Below are positions 56,588 through 64,000 of a stretch of DNA of 64,000 nt, in pieces. The notes under the pieces are model-generated. The model did not search any database. It saw only the letters and a program-made list of their open reading frames with translations, and had not been told where the DNA came from. Within the stretch, counting starts at the first letter, position 1, and every line of letters starts with the position of its first letter. The stretch comes from Mycolicibacterium hippocampi (GTDB taxonomy: Bacteria > Actinomycetota > Actinomycetes > Mycobacteriales > Mycobacteriaceae): assembly GCF_010723735.1 (NCBI RefSeq), contig NZ_BLLB01000002.1, forward strand, positions 2,914,001 to 2,978,000, written 5' to 3'. A program made the position numbers and the translations under genes.

Positions 56588-57103
56588 GTGAGTGAATATT
56601 CATCACAGCCTGCCGATCGGCAGCCGCGGTCCCCGAAGGATGTTCGGCCGGCCGTGATCGATGACGTCGACCGGCGGATCCTGACTGCGCTGCACGCCGA
56701 CGCCCGCATGTCCAACAGCGCGCTGGCCGAGCTGGTCGGTATCGCCGCGTCGACCTGCCACGGCCGGGTGCGCCGGCTGCAGGAGTCCGGCGTGATCCGG
56801 GGCTTCTACGCGGACATCGACCCGGCCGCCATCGGTCTGACCCTGCAGGCGATGATCTCGGTCAGCCTGCAATTCAACGCGCGAAGCAAGATCCGCAACT
56901 TCATCCAGCACATCCGCCGGATGCCCCAGGTGATGGACGTGTATTTCCTGGCAGGCGCCGACGACTTCATCCTGCACGTGGCCGCGCGCGACACCGACGA
57001 CCTGCGGTCGTTCGTCGTGGAGAACCTCAACGCCGACGCCGATGTCGCAGGCACGCAGACATCGTTGATCTTCGAGCACCTTCGGGGGGCGTCGCCGTTG
57101 TGA
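56588..57103 (+). CDS. aldR: Lrp/AsnC-family regulator of ald
   Basis: 171 aa. A polar 25-residue N-terminus is followed by the HTH (DRRILTALHADARMSNSALAELVGIAASTCHGRVRRLQESGVIRGFYADIDP) and the RAM/AsnC ligand-binding domain (QAMISVSLQFNARSKIRNFIQHIRRMPQVMDVYFLAGADDFILHVAARD). Divergent from ald, as in Rv2779c/Rv2780. Likely senses alanine or other amino acids and activates ald. Confidence 0.94.
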   Translation: MSEYSSQPADRQPRSPKDVRPAVIDDVDRRILTALHADARMSNSALAELVGIAASTCHGRVRRLQESGVIRGFYADIDPAAIGLTLQAMISVSLQFNARSKIRNFIQHIRRMPQVMDVYFLAGADDFILHVAARDTDDLRSFVVENLNADADVAGTQTSLIFEHLRGASPL

Positions 57104-57110
57104 CGCGTTG

Positions 57111-58010
57111 TCAGCCGACCAGTTCGGGGTGGAACGTCGTGACCATCCGCCGGATCCCGTCACGCCAATCGACAGTGGTGCCGCCGGTGAGCTCACGCAT
57201 TCTGGTGGAGTCGGTGGGTCCGCCGCGCAGGGCCTGGGCGCTGTCCTCGAACACGGGTTCTCGGCCGACCATCGAACCGATGTATCGGGCCCACTCCTGC
57301 AGGCTGACTTCCTGTTCGCCGCACCAGTTGACGGTGGTGGCCGGTACCGACGCGGCGTCGAGCAGCTTGGGCAGCGTGGCGATGATGTCGTCCTCGTGGA
57401 TGGGGTTGTAGCGCGCCGGCCCGCCAGGTGGAACGGGGATCGGGACCCCGTTCAGCAGCATCTCCATGTGGTAGAACGGCCAGCCGCCGTGGTCGCCGTA
57501 GGGCACGTTGAGGCGCGCGATGACCGTCGGCACGCCGAGGGCTCGCGCCATCGACCGGGCCACCACCTCACCGGCGATCTTGGAGATGGAGTAGGTGGGG
57601 AACAACGACTTGTGGTTGTCGCCGAGCGCGGTGGACTCGGTGCGCGGTTCGTCGTCCGGCGGGTCGTACACCGCCGCCGACGAGCACTGCAGGAACGCTT
57701 TTGCATCGGAACAGTGCGCCATCAGCAGGCCGACGGATTCCGCGTTGGCCCCGAGGTCCTTGTCCCAGCGCCCGCTCTTGGCCACCGCCAGGTTCAGCAC
57801 ATAGTCGAAATCGCGGGGAATGCCGGAGAAGTCACCGGCAGCCAGATTGACCGTCTCGCAACGCACCCCGGACTTCTCCAGCTCTTCGCGGGCGGCGGCA
57901 TCGGTGAAGCGGGCGATGCCCCACACCTCGTTGTCGGCCACCAGCGCTTTCGCGACGGGGGTTGCCACCTGGCCCGACGCGCCGGTGATCAGGATCTTGT
58001 AGCCGCGCAT
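57111..58010 (-). CDS. NAD-dependent epimerase/dehydratase (extended SDR)
   Basis: A 299-aa extended SDR: ILITGASGQVATPVAKALV (cofactor, residues 6-24), LNLAVAKSG, CSSAAVYDPPDD, and YSISKIAGE with catalytic Tyr and Lys. RLNVPYGDHGGWP and NPIHEDDIIATL follow in the substrate half. The first glycine motif is GASGQVA rather than GxxGxxG, which is common in atypical members. A nucleotide-sugar or other carbonyl substrate is possible. Converges with aldR, 7 nt apart. Confidence 0.88.
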   Translation of the reverse strand: MRGYKILITGASGQVATPVAKALVADNEVWGIARFTDAAAREELEKSGVRCETVNLAAGDFSGIPRDFDYVLNLAVAKSGRWDKDLGANAESVGLLMAHCSDAKAFLQCSSAAVYDPPDDEPRTESTALGDNHKSLFPTYSISKIAGEVVARSMARALGVPTVIARLNVPYGDHGGWPFYHMEMLLNGVPIPVPPGGPARYNPIHEDDIIATLPKLLDAASVPATTVNWCGEQEVSLQEWARYIGSMVGREPVFEDSAQALRGGPTDSTRMRELTGGTTVDWRDGIRRMVTTFHPELVG

Positions 58011-58019
58011 GGGGTGGCG

Positions 58020-58394
58020 CTACGCAGCTGTCAACGTGACGTTGTACAGGTTGACCGCCACGTCGCCGGGCAGGATGTCGACGAACGTCGGGGCGTCGCG
58101 CAGTGCGCCGCCGGTGGCGATGATGTTGGCAGGAAATGTTCCGGCACAGGGGAAGTTGCTGCATCGTAACCAGTACCCCGGAGCGCTCTGATAGGGCTGC
58201 ATGCTCGGTGACTGGTCGACGCGGTAGCGCCCGGGCGGGATGAACGTCGTCGCCCAGCCCTCGCGCGGTTGGGTGCTGACGCCGAAGACGCCGTTGCTTC
58301 CGTAGCTCACCGGTGCCGCCCCGGCGGGTGCGACCAGGATGCCCGCCGACGCCAACGCGCCTGCAGCGGCCAGTGCCGAGACGATGCTGTTCAT
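58020..58394 (-). CDS. Small secreted protein, unknown
   Basis: A 124-aa protein with a clear Sec signal peptide (MNSIVSALAAAGALASAGILVAPAGAAP, AxA cleavage near residue 27). The mature domain of about 97 residues has GRYRVDQSP and a close cysteine pair in LRCSNFPCAGTFP that may form a disulfide. It resembles small exported mycobacterial proteins with no known role. Shares direction with the epimerase gene 9 nt downstream and diverges from dapB. Confidence 0.78.
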   Translation of the reverse strand: MNSIVSALAAAGALASAGILVAPAGAAPVSYGSNGVFGVSTQPREGWATTFIPPGRYRVDQSPSMQPYQSAPGYWLRCSNFPCAGTFPANIIATGGALRDAPTFVDILPGDVAVNLYNVTLTAA

Positions 58395-58485
58395 ACCCAG
58401 AAGCGTAGAGGTGTCGTCGCGGATCTTTGCCGTCTTCGGGGGAGAGGTATCTCGCGAGGCCCACAGTGCGGTCTGGCGCGCACGT

Positions 58486-58491
58486 TAGGGT
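58486..58491 (+). promoter_or_regulatory. -10 box of a probable leaderless dapB promoter
   Basis: TAGGGT ends 6 nt before ATG 58498. It lies in TTAGGGTTAGG, a short tandem 6-bp repeat. Confidence 0.5.
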
Positions 58492-58494
58492 TAG

Positions 58495-59689
<1,195 letters not shown>

Positions 59690-59693
<4 letters not shown>

Positions 59694-60145
59694 GCAAGAC
59701 GCTCCTGATCGTTCACCACACACCGTCACCGCATTGCCACGAGATGTTCGAGTCTGTGCTCGCCGGTGCGACCGACCCTGACATCGACGGCGTGGAGGTC
59801 ATCCGTCGACCCGCCCTGACGGTCTCGCCCGCCGAGTTGCTGGAGGCTGACGGCTACGTTCTGGGCTCTCCAGCCAACCTGGGCTACATCAGTGGCGCTC
59901 TCAAGCACGCCTTCGATCAGTCCTACTACCAGCTGCTCGATTCCACCCGCGGCCGACCATTCGGTCTGTATCTGCACGGCAACGAGGGCACCGAGGGCGC
60001 CGAGCGCGCGGTTTCGTCCATCACCAACGGGCTGGGGTGGGCACAGGCCGCGCAGACGGTCATCGTGGCAGGCAAGCCTGACAAGTCTGACCTGGAAGCG
60101 TGCTGGGAACTCGGCGCGAGCGTCGCTGCGCAATTGATGGGATAG
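59690..60145 (+). CDS. Flavodoxin-like NAD(P)H-dependent reductase
   Basis: A 151-aa flavodoxin-fold protein: TLLIVHHTPSPHCHEMFESVLAGA (FMN phosphate loop), ADGYVLGSPANLGYISGALKHAFDQSYY and YLHGNEGTEGAERAV. Positional match to Rv2771c. Probably binds FMN and reduces quinones or other electrophiles. Overlaps the upstream gene as GTGA; last gene of the dapB operon. Confidence 0.86.
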
Positions 60146-60216
60146 ACCATCCCACCGGAATGTGGCTTGTGTTTCGATCGAGGGTGGGTTCAGTTGAACT
60201 GATGGGAGAAGTCGAC

Positions 60217-61185
60217 ATGGCGGTCCTGGTGAACGCCGATAACTTCGTGCGAGCGGAGACGCACCGGATGTTCGGGGACATCCAGCGCGACGCGGGCGGG
60301 GTCGGACGTTTCCGGCATAAGCGGGTACCGGCGCCGATCGACGAGCAGACCGTCATCCGGTTGAACCGGGACACGCTCTACAGCTTCGCGATCGTCGATC
60401 TGGCGAAGCCGGCCTGGCTCTCATTGCCCGAGTGCGGAGGCCGATACATGTCGGCAATGGTGGTGAACGAAAATCACTTCATCAATGTGATCCTTCATTC
60501 TCCGGTCCGTCACCAGTTGACCCGAGAGTGCTGTGGGTCGCGTTACGCATTGGTGGCGGTCCGTACTCTGGTCGACCCGCGCGATCCCAGCGACGTTGCC
60601 GCGGTCGGTGCTCTTCAGGACCGGATCTCCCTGGAGTCGAATTCGTCGGAGGCATTCACCGGTCCGGAGTACGACACCGTCACTCTCGACAAGACGCGCG
60701 CCGCCCTGCTCAGCTTGGCGAGCGGCTTGACGGGCTTTGAGCGTGCATTCGGCAGGTCGGAAGACGTCGATCCGATTCGCCACCTGATCGGCACTGCCGC
60801 TGGATGGGGTGGCCTCCCGACGTCGGAGGCAGCCTACGTCGGCGTCGACCCCGGCGTGGCGCCTGGCGATTACGAGCTGACGTTCAAGGACGTTCCGGTC
60901 GACGCGTTCTGGTCTGTCTCGGTGTACAACGCCGACGGCTTCTTCGAGCCGAATCCTCATGGGCTCTACTCCGTCAACAGTGTCACCGGGGCACCGAACG
61001 AGGACGGGTCGATCACCGTGTACTTCAGCGCCGGGTCCGGGGCGGCTGACATGCCGAACTGCATCATCACACCGCCAGGTTGGAACTATCTGATTCGGCT
61101 CTACCGCCCACGCGCGGAGTTCTTCAGCGGAGCATGGACGGCGCCTTCGCTGCGGCCGATCACCGGATCTGGGTCGACCAGCTGA
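60217..61185 (+). CDS. DUF1254/DUF1214 protein
   Basis: A 322-aa cytosolic protein. The N-terminal DUF1254 part has VRAETHRMFGDIQ, RFRHKRVPAPIDEQTVIRLNRDTLYSFAIVDLAKP and GGRYMSAMVVNENHFINVI. The C-terminal DUF1214 domain has GDYELTFKDVPVDAFWSVSVYNADGFFEPNPHGLYSVNS and VYFSAG. Family members occur near lipid or porin genes but have no proven activity. A GGGAGAAG site just upstream selects ATG 60217; ATG 60202 is also possible. Confidence 0.85.
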   Translation: MAVLVNADNFVRAETHRMFGDIQRDAGGVGRFRHKRVPAPIDEQTVIRLNRDTLYSFAIVDLAKPAWLSLPECGGRYMSAMVVNENHFINVILHSPVRHQLTRECCGSRYALVAVRTLVDPRDPSDVAAVGALQDRISLESNSSEAFTGPEYDTVTLDKTRAALLSLASGLTGFERAFGRSEDVDPIRHLIGTAAGWGGLPTSEAAYVGVDPGVAPGDYELTFKDVPVDAFWSVSVYNADGFFEPNPHGLYSVNSVTGAPNEDGSITVYFSAGSGAADMPNCIITPPGWNYLIRLYRPRAEFFSGAWTAPSLRPITGSGSTS

Positions 61186-61236
61186 GACGAAGGCTCGGCC
61201 CCCTGGCCGCAGCGACAGATTGACGGAGGGAAACAC

Positions 61237-61713
61237 ATGCCGGGAATCGCCGAACTCGCCCTGGGCGCCGCGCCGATCGCCGGGGGCGCGTTGCTCGGAG
61301 CGGCCGCGGGCAACATCAAGCCGCCCGACATGCGCGGACTGATCAGCAAGGATCTCGATCTGCTCGCCCGCATCCCAGCGGAGCAGGAGGACCGCCGGGC
61401 CAGGCTGCAGCGCAGCATCGATCAGCGCATCGACGACCTCATCGCCGCGACCGACAAGAGCAGGCAACTGCGCGAAGCGGCGTCGAGCTACACGGGGCTC
61501 GGCGGCTGGCGCGACGTCATGGTGCTGGTGGCCACCCTGTTGTTCACGGTCATCTGGTGGCACATCGACCACAGTCGATCGAACTGGATGTTGATGTTCA
61601 TCGTGCTCGTGGCACTGAACATCGTCGTTGCGGGCTACGTGCTGCGCGACGTCCGCAACGCGTTCCGCCGCAAACGCCCCGGCGGCTCAGGCGCGCACTC
61701 GCCTGCGTCCTGA
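61237..61713 (+). CDS. Small membrane protein, unknown
   Basis: A 158-aa protein with an N-terminal Gly/Ala hydrophobic stretch (LALGAAPIAGGALLGAAAG), a charged helical middle (DRRARLQRSIDQRIDDLIAATDKSRQLREAAS) and two C-terminal TM helices (VMVLVATLLFTVIWW, WMLMFIVLVALNIVVAGYVL). It ends in a basic tail. A GGAGGG site supports the ATG. Convergent with the dienelactone hydrolase gene. Function unknown. Confidence 0.78.
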   Translation: MPGIAELALGAAPIAGGALLGAAAGNIKPPDMRGLISKDLDLLARIPAEQEDRRARLQRSIDQRIDDLIAATDKSRQLREAASSYTGLGGWRDVMVLVATLLFTVIWWHIDHSRSNWMLMFIVLVALNIVVAGYVLRDVRNAFRRKRPGGSGAHSPAS

Positions 61714-61734
61714 GGTTCTCCGGGGCCGGGTCCG

Positions 61735-62475
61735 TCACCGCGGCAGGTGCGCAGCAAAAAACGTGGTCGTCGCGTCCCAGTGGCGCCGCGCCGCCGCCTC
61801 GTCGTACGGAGCGTTGTCCGGCACCGCGAACCCGTGCAACGCGGGGTAGAACTCGATCGTGTGCTCGACCCCTGCCGCGGTGAGCGCCTGGTCCAGGGTC
61901 TCGCCGTCCTCGGCGGTGAACGACCGGTCGTCCTGAGCGGCCCCCACATAAACCGCCGCCCGCATCCGGTCGGCGAGCAGGTGCGGGCTCCCGGGATCGT
62001 CGGCTGCGAGCCCGCCGCCGTGGAAGGACATCGCCGCCGCGACCCGCTCGGGAACACTGCCGGCGACCACCAGGGAGGTGCGGCCGCCCATGCAGTACCC
62101 GGTGGTTCCGAACGACGTTCCGCTGACCTCAGGCCGCGCCGACAGATAATCGAAGAACGCCGTTGCGTCGGCCACCATCCTGTCGGTGGTCACCGTGGAG
62201 ATCATCGCGAACAACCGCGCGCGTTCGGCCTGGTCCTCGAACACCGTGGCCATGCTGAACGGCGCCCACTCACCCTCGCGGTAGTAGACGTCCGGCACCA
62301 GCACGGCGTATCCATGACCGGCGAGTTCGTCGGCCATCGCGGAAAAGGTGGGGCGCACGCCTCCCGCGTCGGGGTACATGACGACGCCGGGCCAGGGCCC
62401 GTTCCCGTCGGGGGTGTGTAGGGAGACAGGGCAGGAGCCGTCGGCGGTCGCCACGGCATCGTTGATCGTCGGCAT
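61735..62475 (-). CDS. Dienelactone hydrolase family protein
   Basis: A 246-aa alpha/beta hydrolase with the DLH cysteine nucleophile in TGYCMGGRTSLVVAG, oxyanion region MYPDAGGVRP, Asp in VGAAQDDRSFT and His in YPALHGFAVPD. The position beside thyA matches Rv2765. It could hydrolyse lactones or esters; substrate unknown. Divergent from thyA (41 nt). Confidence 0.9.
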   Translation of the reverse strand: MPTINDAVATADGSCPVSLHTPDGNGPWPGVVMYPDAGGVRPTFSAMADELAGHGYAVLVPDVYYREGEWAPFSMATVFEDQAERARLFAMISTVTTDRMVADATAFFDYLSARPEVSGTSFGTTGYCMGGRTSLVVAGSVPERVAAAMSFHGGGLAADDPGSPHLLADRMRAAVYVGAAQDDRSFTAEDGETLDQALTAAGVEHTIEFYPALHGFAVPDNAPYDEAAARRHWDATTTFFAAHLPR

Positions 62476-62504
62476 GGTTGTAGTTCTACTCCGGCCGGGC
62501 CACG

Positions 62505-62510
62505 TAAGCT
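62505..62510 (+). promoter_or_regulatory. -10 box of a probable leaderless thyA promoter
   Basis: TAAGCT ends 6 nt before GTG 62517. Confidence 0.55.
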
Positions 62511-62516
62511 GGGCGC

Positions 62517-63317
62517 GTGCCGATCGCCACCCCGTATGAGGATCTGTTGCGCCGGGTGCTCGACACCGGGATCCCGAAGTCCGACCGCACCGGCACCGGG
62601 ACCCGCAGCCTGTTCGGTCACCAGCTGCGCTACGACCTCGGGGCCGGGTTTCCGCTGATCACCACGAAGAAGGTGCATACCAAGTCGATCGTCTACGAGC
62701 TGCTGTGGTTCCTGCGCGGTGACTCGAACGTCCGGTGGCTGCAAGAACGCGGTGTCACGATCTGGGACGAATGGGCGTCCCCCACAGGAGATCTCGGCCC
62801 GGTGTACGGCGTCCAGTGGCGGTCCTGGCCGACGCCGTCGGGTGCCCACATCGACCAGATCAGCGCAGCTCTGGAACTGCTGAAGTCCGACCCCGACTCG
62901 CGACGCAACATCGTCTCGGCGTGGAACGTCGGAGAGATACCGCAGATGGCGCTGCCGCCGTGCCACGCGTTCTTTCAGTTCTACGTGGCACAGGGCCAAC
63001 TGAGCTGTCAGCTCTACCAACGCAGCGCCGACCTGTTCCTGGGGGTGCCGTTCAACATCGCCAGCTATGCGCTGCTGACCCACATGATGGCCGCGCAGGC
63101 CGGCCTCGGTGTCGGCGAGTTCATCTGGACCGGAGGAGACTGTCACATCTATGACAACCACGTCGAGCAGGTCACCGAGCAACTGTCGCGGACTCCGCGT
63201 CCCTACCCGGAACTCGTTCTGGCGCATCGGGATTCGATCTTCGACTACACCTACGACGATATCGTCGTGAAGAACTACGACCCACATCCGGCGATCAAGG
63301 CACCGGTGGCGGTATGA
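62517..63317 (+). CDS. thyA: Thymidylate synthase
   Basis: Methylates dUMP to dTMP with methylene-tetrahydrofolate, producing dihydrofolate. 266 aa: [45 protein letters not shown], the catalytic Cys149 in [32 protein letters not shown] and GDCHIYDNH. All family residues are present. The dihydrofolate it makes is recycled by dfrA, 76 nt downstream. The stop codon is part of an ATGA that starts a chain of mini-ORFs leading to dfrA. Confidence 0.98.
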   Translation: MPIATPYEDLLRRVLDTGIPKSDRTGTGTRSLFGHQLRYDLGAGFPLITTKKVHTKSIVYELLWFLRGDSNVRWLQERGVTIWDEWASPTGDLGPVYGVQWRSWPTPSGAHIDQISAALELLKSDPDSRRNIVSAWNVGEIPQMALPPCHAFFQFYVAQGQLSCQLYQRSADLFLGVPFNIASYALLTHMMAAQAGLGVGEFIWTGGDCHIYDNHVEQVTEQLSRTPRPYPELVLAHRDSIFDYTYDDIVVKNYDPHPAIKAPVAV

Positions 63318-63370
63318 GGACTGCTCGCAGGTCCGAATCATGGAGGACTGCTCGCAGGTCCGAATCATGA
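63314..63370 (+). CDS. Mini-ORF 1 (18 codons) coupled to thyA
   Basis: ATG 63314 overlaps the thyA stop as ATGA. It reads [18 protein letters not shown] and stops at 63368-63370, itself within the ATGA that starts the next mini-ORF. The arginine- and serine-rich peptide is dictated by the repeat. Either a translational relay or chance; no evidence of a functional peptide. Confidence 0.4.
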   Translation: MRTARRSESWRTARRSES

Positions 63371-63392
63371 GGACTGCTCGCGGGTCCGGATC
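63314..63392 (+). repeat. Three tandem 26/27-bp repeats between thyA and dfrA
   Basis: Copies at 63314-63339, 63340-63366 and 63367-63392. Each starts ATG(G)AGGACTGCTCGC and ends GTCCGAATC or GTCCGGATC. Copy 2 has one extra G. The ATG beginning each unit, and the dfrA ATG immediately after copy 3, share the same repeat position. Confidence 0.95.
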
Positions 63393-63396
63393 ATGA
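63367..63396 (+). CDS. Mini-ORF 2 (9 codons) coupled to dfrA
   Basis: ATG 63367 overlaps the stop of mini-ORF 1 and reads MRTARGSGS. Its TGA (63394-63396) overlaps the dfrA ATG 63393 as ATGA. Ribosomes ending thyA could reach dfrA through two re-initiations. Confidence 0.4.
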   Translation: MRTARGSGS

Positions 63397-63887
63397 CGGC
63401 GACCCTCAACCTGATCTGGGCGCAGTCCAGCTCCGGGGTCATCGGCCGGGACAACACCGTTCCGTGGCGGGTGCCCGAGGACCTGGTCCGCTTCAAAGAG
63501 CTCACCATGGGCCACACCGTCATCATGGGCAGGCTGACCTGGGAGTCACTGCCGACAACTGTGCGCCCGTTGCCCGGCCGCAAGAACATCGTGGTGACAC
63601 GGCAGCCCGGTTACCTGGCCGAAGGGGCGCAAGTCGTCGGCTCCCTCGAGGACGCGCCGCTCGACGACGCCTGGGTGATCGGTGGTTCGCAGATCTACGG
63701 TCTGGCGCTGCCGCTGGCGAGCCGATGTGAAATCACCGAGGTCGACCTCGATCTGCACAGGCAGGACGACGACGCGTTGGCGCCGGTCCTCGACGAGTCC
63801 TGGGCCGGCACCGAAGGGCCCTGGCAGGACAGCTCCTCGGGGTTGCGTTACCGGTTCTACAGTTATCACCGCATCCCCGAGTCGTAG
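63393..63887 (+). CDS. dfrA: Dihydrofolate reductase
   Basis: Reduces dihydrofolate to tetrahydrofolate with NADPH; target of trimethoprim-type drugs. 164 aa: [50 protein letters not shown] with the catalytic Asp replaced in position by the PEDL Glu/Asp region as usual for mycobacteria, then [10 protein letters not shown], and [28 protein letters not shown] 63393 directly follows the third tandem repeat. No strong ribosome-binding site lies within 15 nt, which fits translational coupling. Confidence 0.96.
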   Translation: MTATLNLIWAQSSSGVIGRDNTVPWRVPEDLVRFKELTMGHTVIMGRLTWESLPTTVRPLPGRKNIVVTRQPGYLAEGAQVVGSLEDAPLDDAWVIGGSQIYGLALPLASRCEITEVDLDLHRQDDDALAPVLDESWAGTEGPWQDSSSGLRYRFYSYHRIPES

Positions 63888-63931
63888 CCGCGACGTCGCA
63901 TTCTGTCGGTGCGGTAGGCGACGATGTCGTG

Positions 63932-64000
63932 ATGGCTTCCTCTGCCCCCGCTCGCGGGGCGACGCTGACCGCCGCCCAGGCACGCCGGATCGCCGTCACC
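63932..64000 (+). CDS. Start of a winged-helix (YcaQ/AlkZ-like) protein, 3' end cut by window
   Basis: Only 23 codons are visible. LTAAQARRIAVT resembles the N-terminal L(S/T)xAQARRIAL that opens the HTH_42 winged-helix family (DNA glycosylase YcaQ/AlkZ relatives). ATG 63932 is chosen from that alignment; the codons run to the window end. The gap after dfrA is 44 nt. The assignment is tentative because the diagnostic C-terminal part is outside. Confidence 0.5.
   Translation, partial: MASSAPARGATLTAAQARRIAVT

Noticed and set aside
63314..63392. CRISPR array
   Set aside because: Repeats are directly adjacent with no spacers and lie between two housekeeping genes; no cas genes in the window.
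63202..63515. Minus-strand repeat-encoded peptide MIRTCEQSS across the thyA-dfrA repeats
   Set aside because: It is part of a long shadow frame opposite thyA; only the plus-strand reading makes the exact ATGA chain.

Overview
The window reads as chromosomal DNA of a mycobacterium, most likely a fast-growing environmental Mycolicibacterium. It is GC-rich and tightly packed, with many 4-nt ATGA/GTGA start-stop overlaps and many GTG starts. Many genes keep the order, from memory, of the M. tuberculosis stretch Rv2850c to Rv2763c, inverted here: chelatase-cobO-cobB-cysG-efpA-proS, rimP-nusA-ylxR-infB-rbfA-nrnA-dinF, pptH-pptT-truB, a sirR/mntR-type regulator-ribF-rpsO-pnp-pepR, ald/aldR, dapB, thyA-dfrA. 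Ortholog names rest on recalled sequence similarity and order; no search was run.

Layout. 0-6 kb: cobalamin/siroheme genes and the EfpA efflux pump. 6-16.8 kb: proS and the translation/transcription block. 16.8-24.1 kb: accessory modules, namely a MerR/methyltransferase pair, a crotonase, a DUF2277/DUF1802 pair, a CocE-type hydrolase, and a TetR/sulfotransferase/lipocalin-like module. 24.1-27.4 kb: DUF3558 protein, pptH, pptT and truB. 27.4-29.1 kb: an SRPBCC protein and an orphan Mce lipoprotein.

29.4-45.0 kb is the most unusual part. Two large paralogous secreted proteins (cadherin/Ig-like domain followed by a predicted beta-propeller) flank an eight-gene TetR-controlled operon. The operon carries a complete set of beta-oxidation activities: acyl-CoA ligase, acyl-CoA dehydrogenase, MaoC hydratase, SDR and SCP2-type thiolase, plus an alpha/beta hydrolase and an SRPBCC protein. 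A separate TetR/SDR divergent pair follows. The two secreted-protein genes share a 13-bp upstream motif.

45-64 kb returns to conserved housekeeping genes with insertions: a class A beta-lactamase coupled to a propeller protein, a DUF4334/YchJ pair around an 18-bp palindrome, a methionine aminopeptidase divergent from a small XRE regulator with two matching operators, a DUF1254-type protein, and thyA-dfrA joined by three tandem repeats that form a chain of overlapping mini-ORFs. No tRNA, rRNA, insertion sequence, prophage or CRISPR array was found. At least ten genes have a TANNNT -10 box 5-8 nt before the start codon, as expected for leaderless mRNAs.
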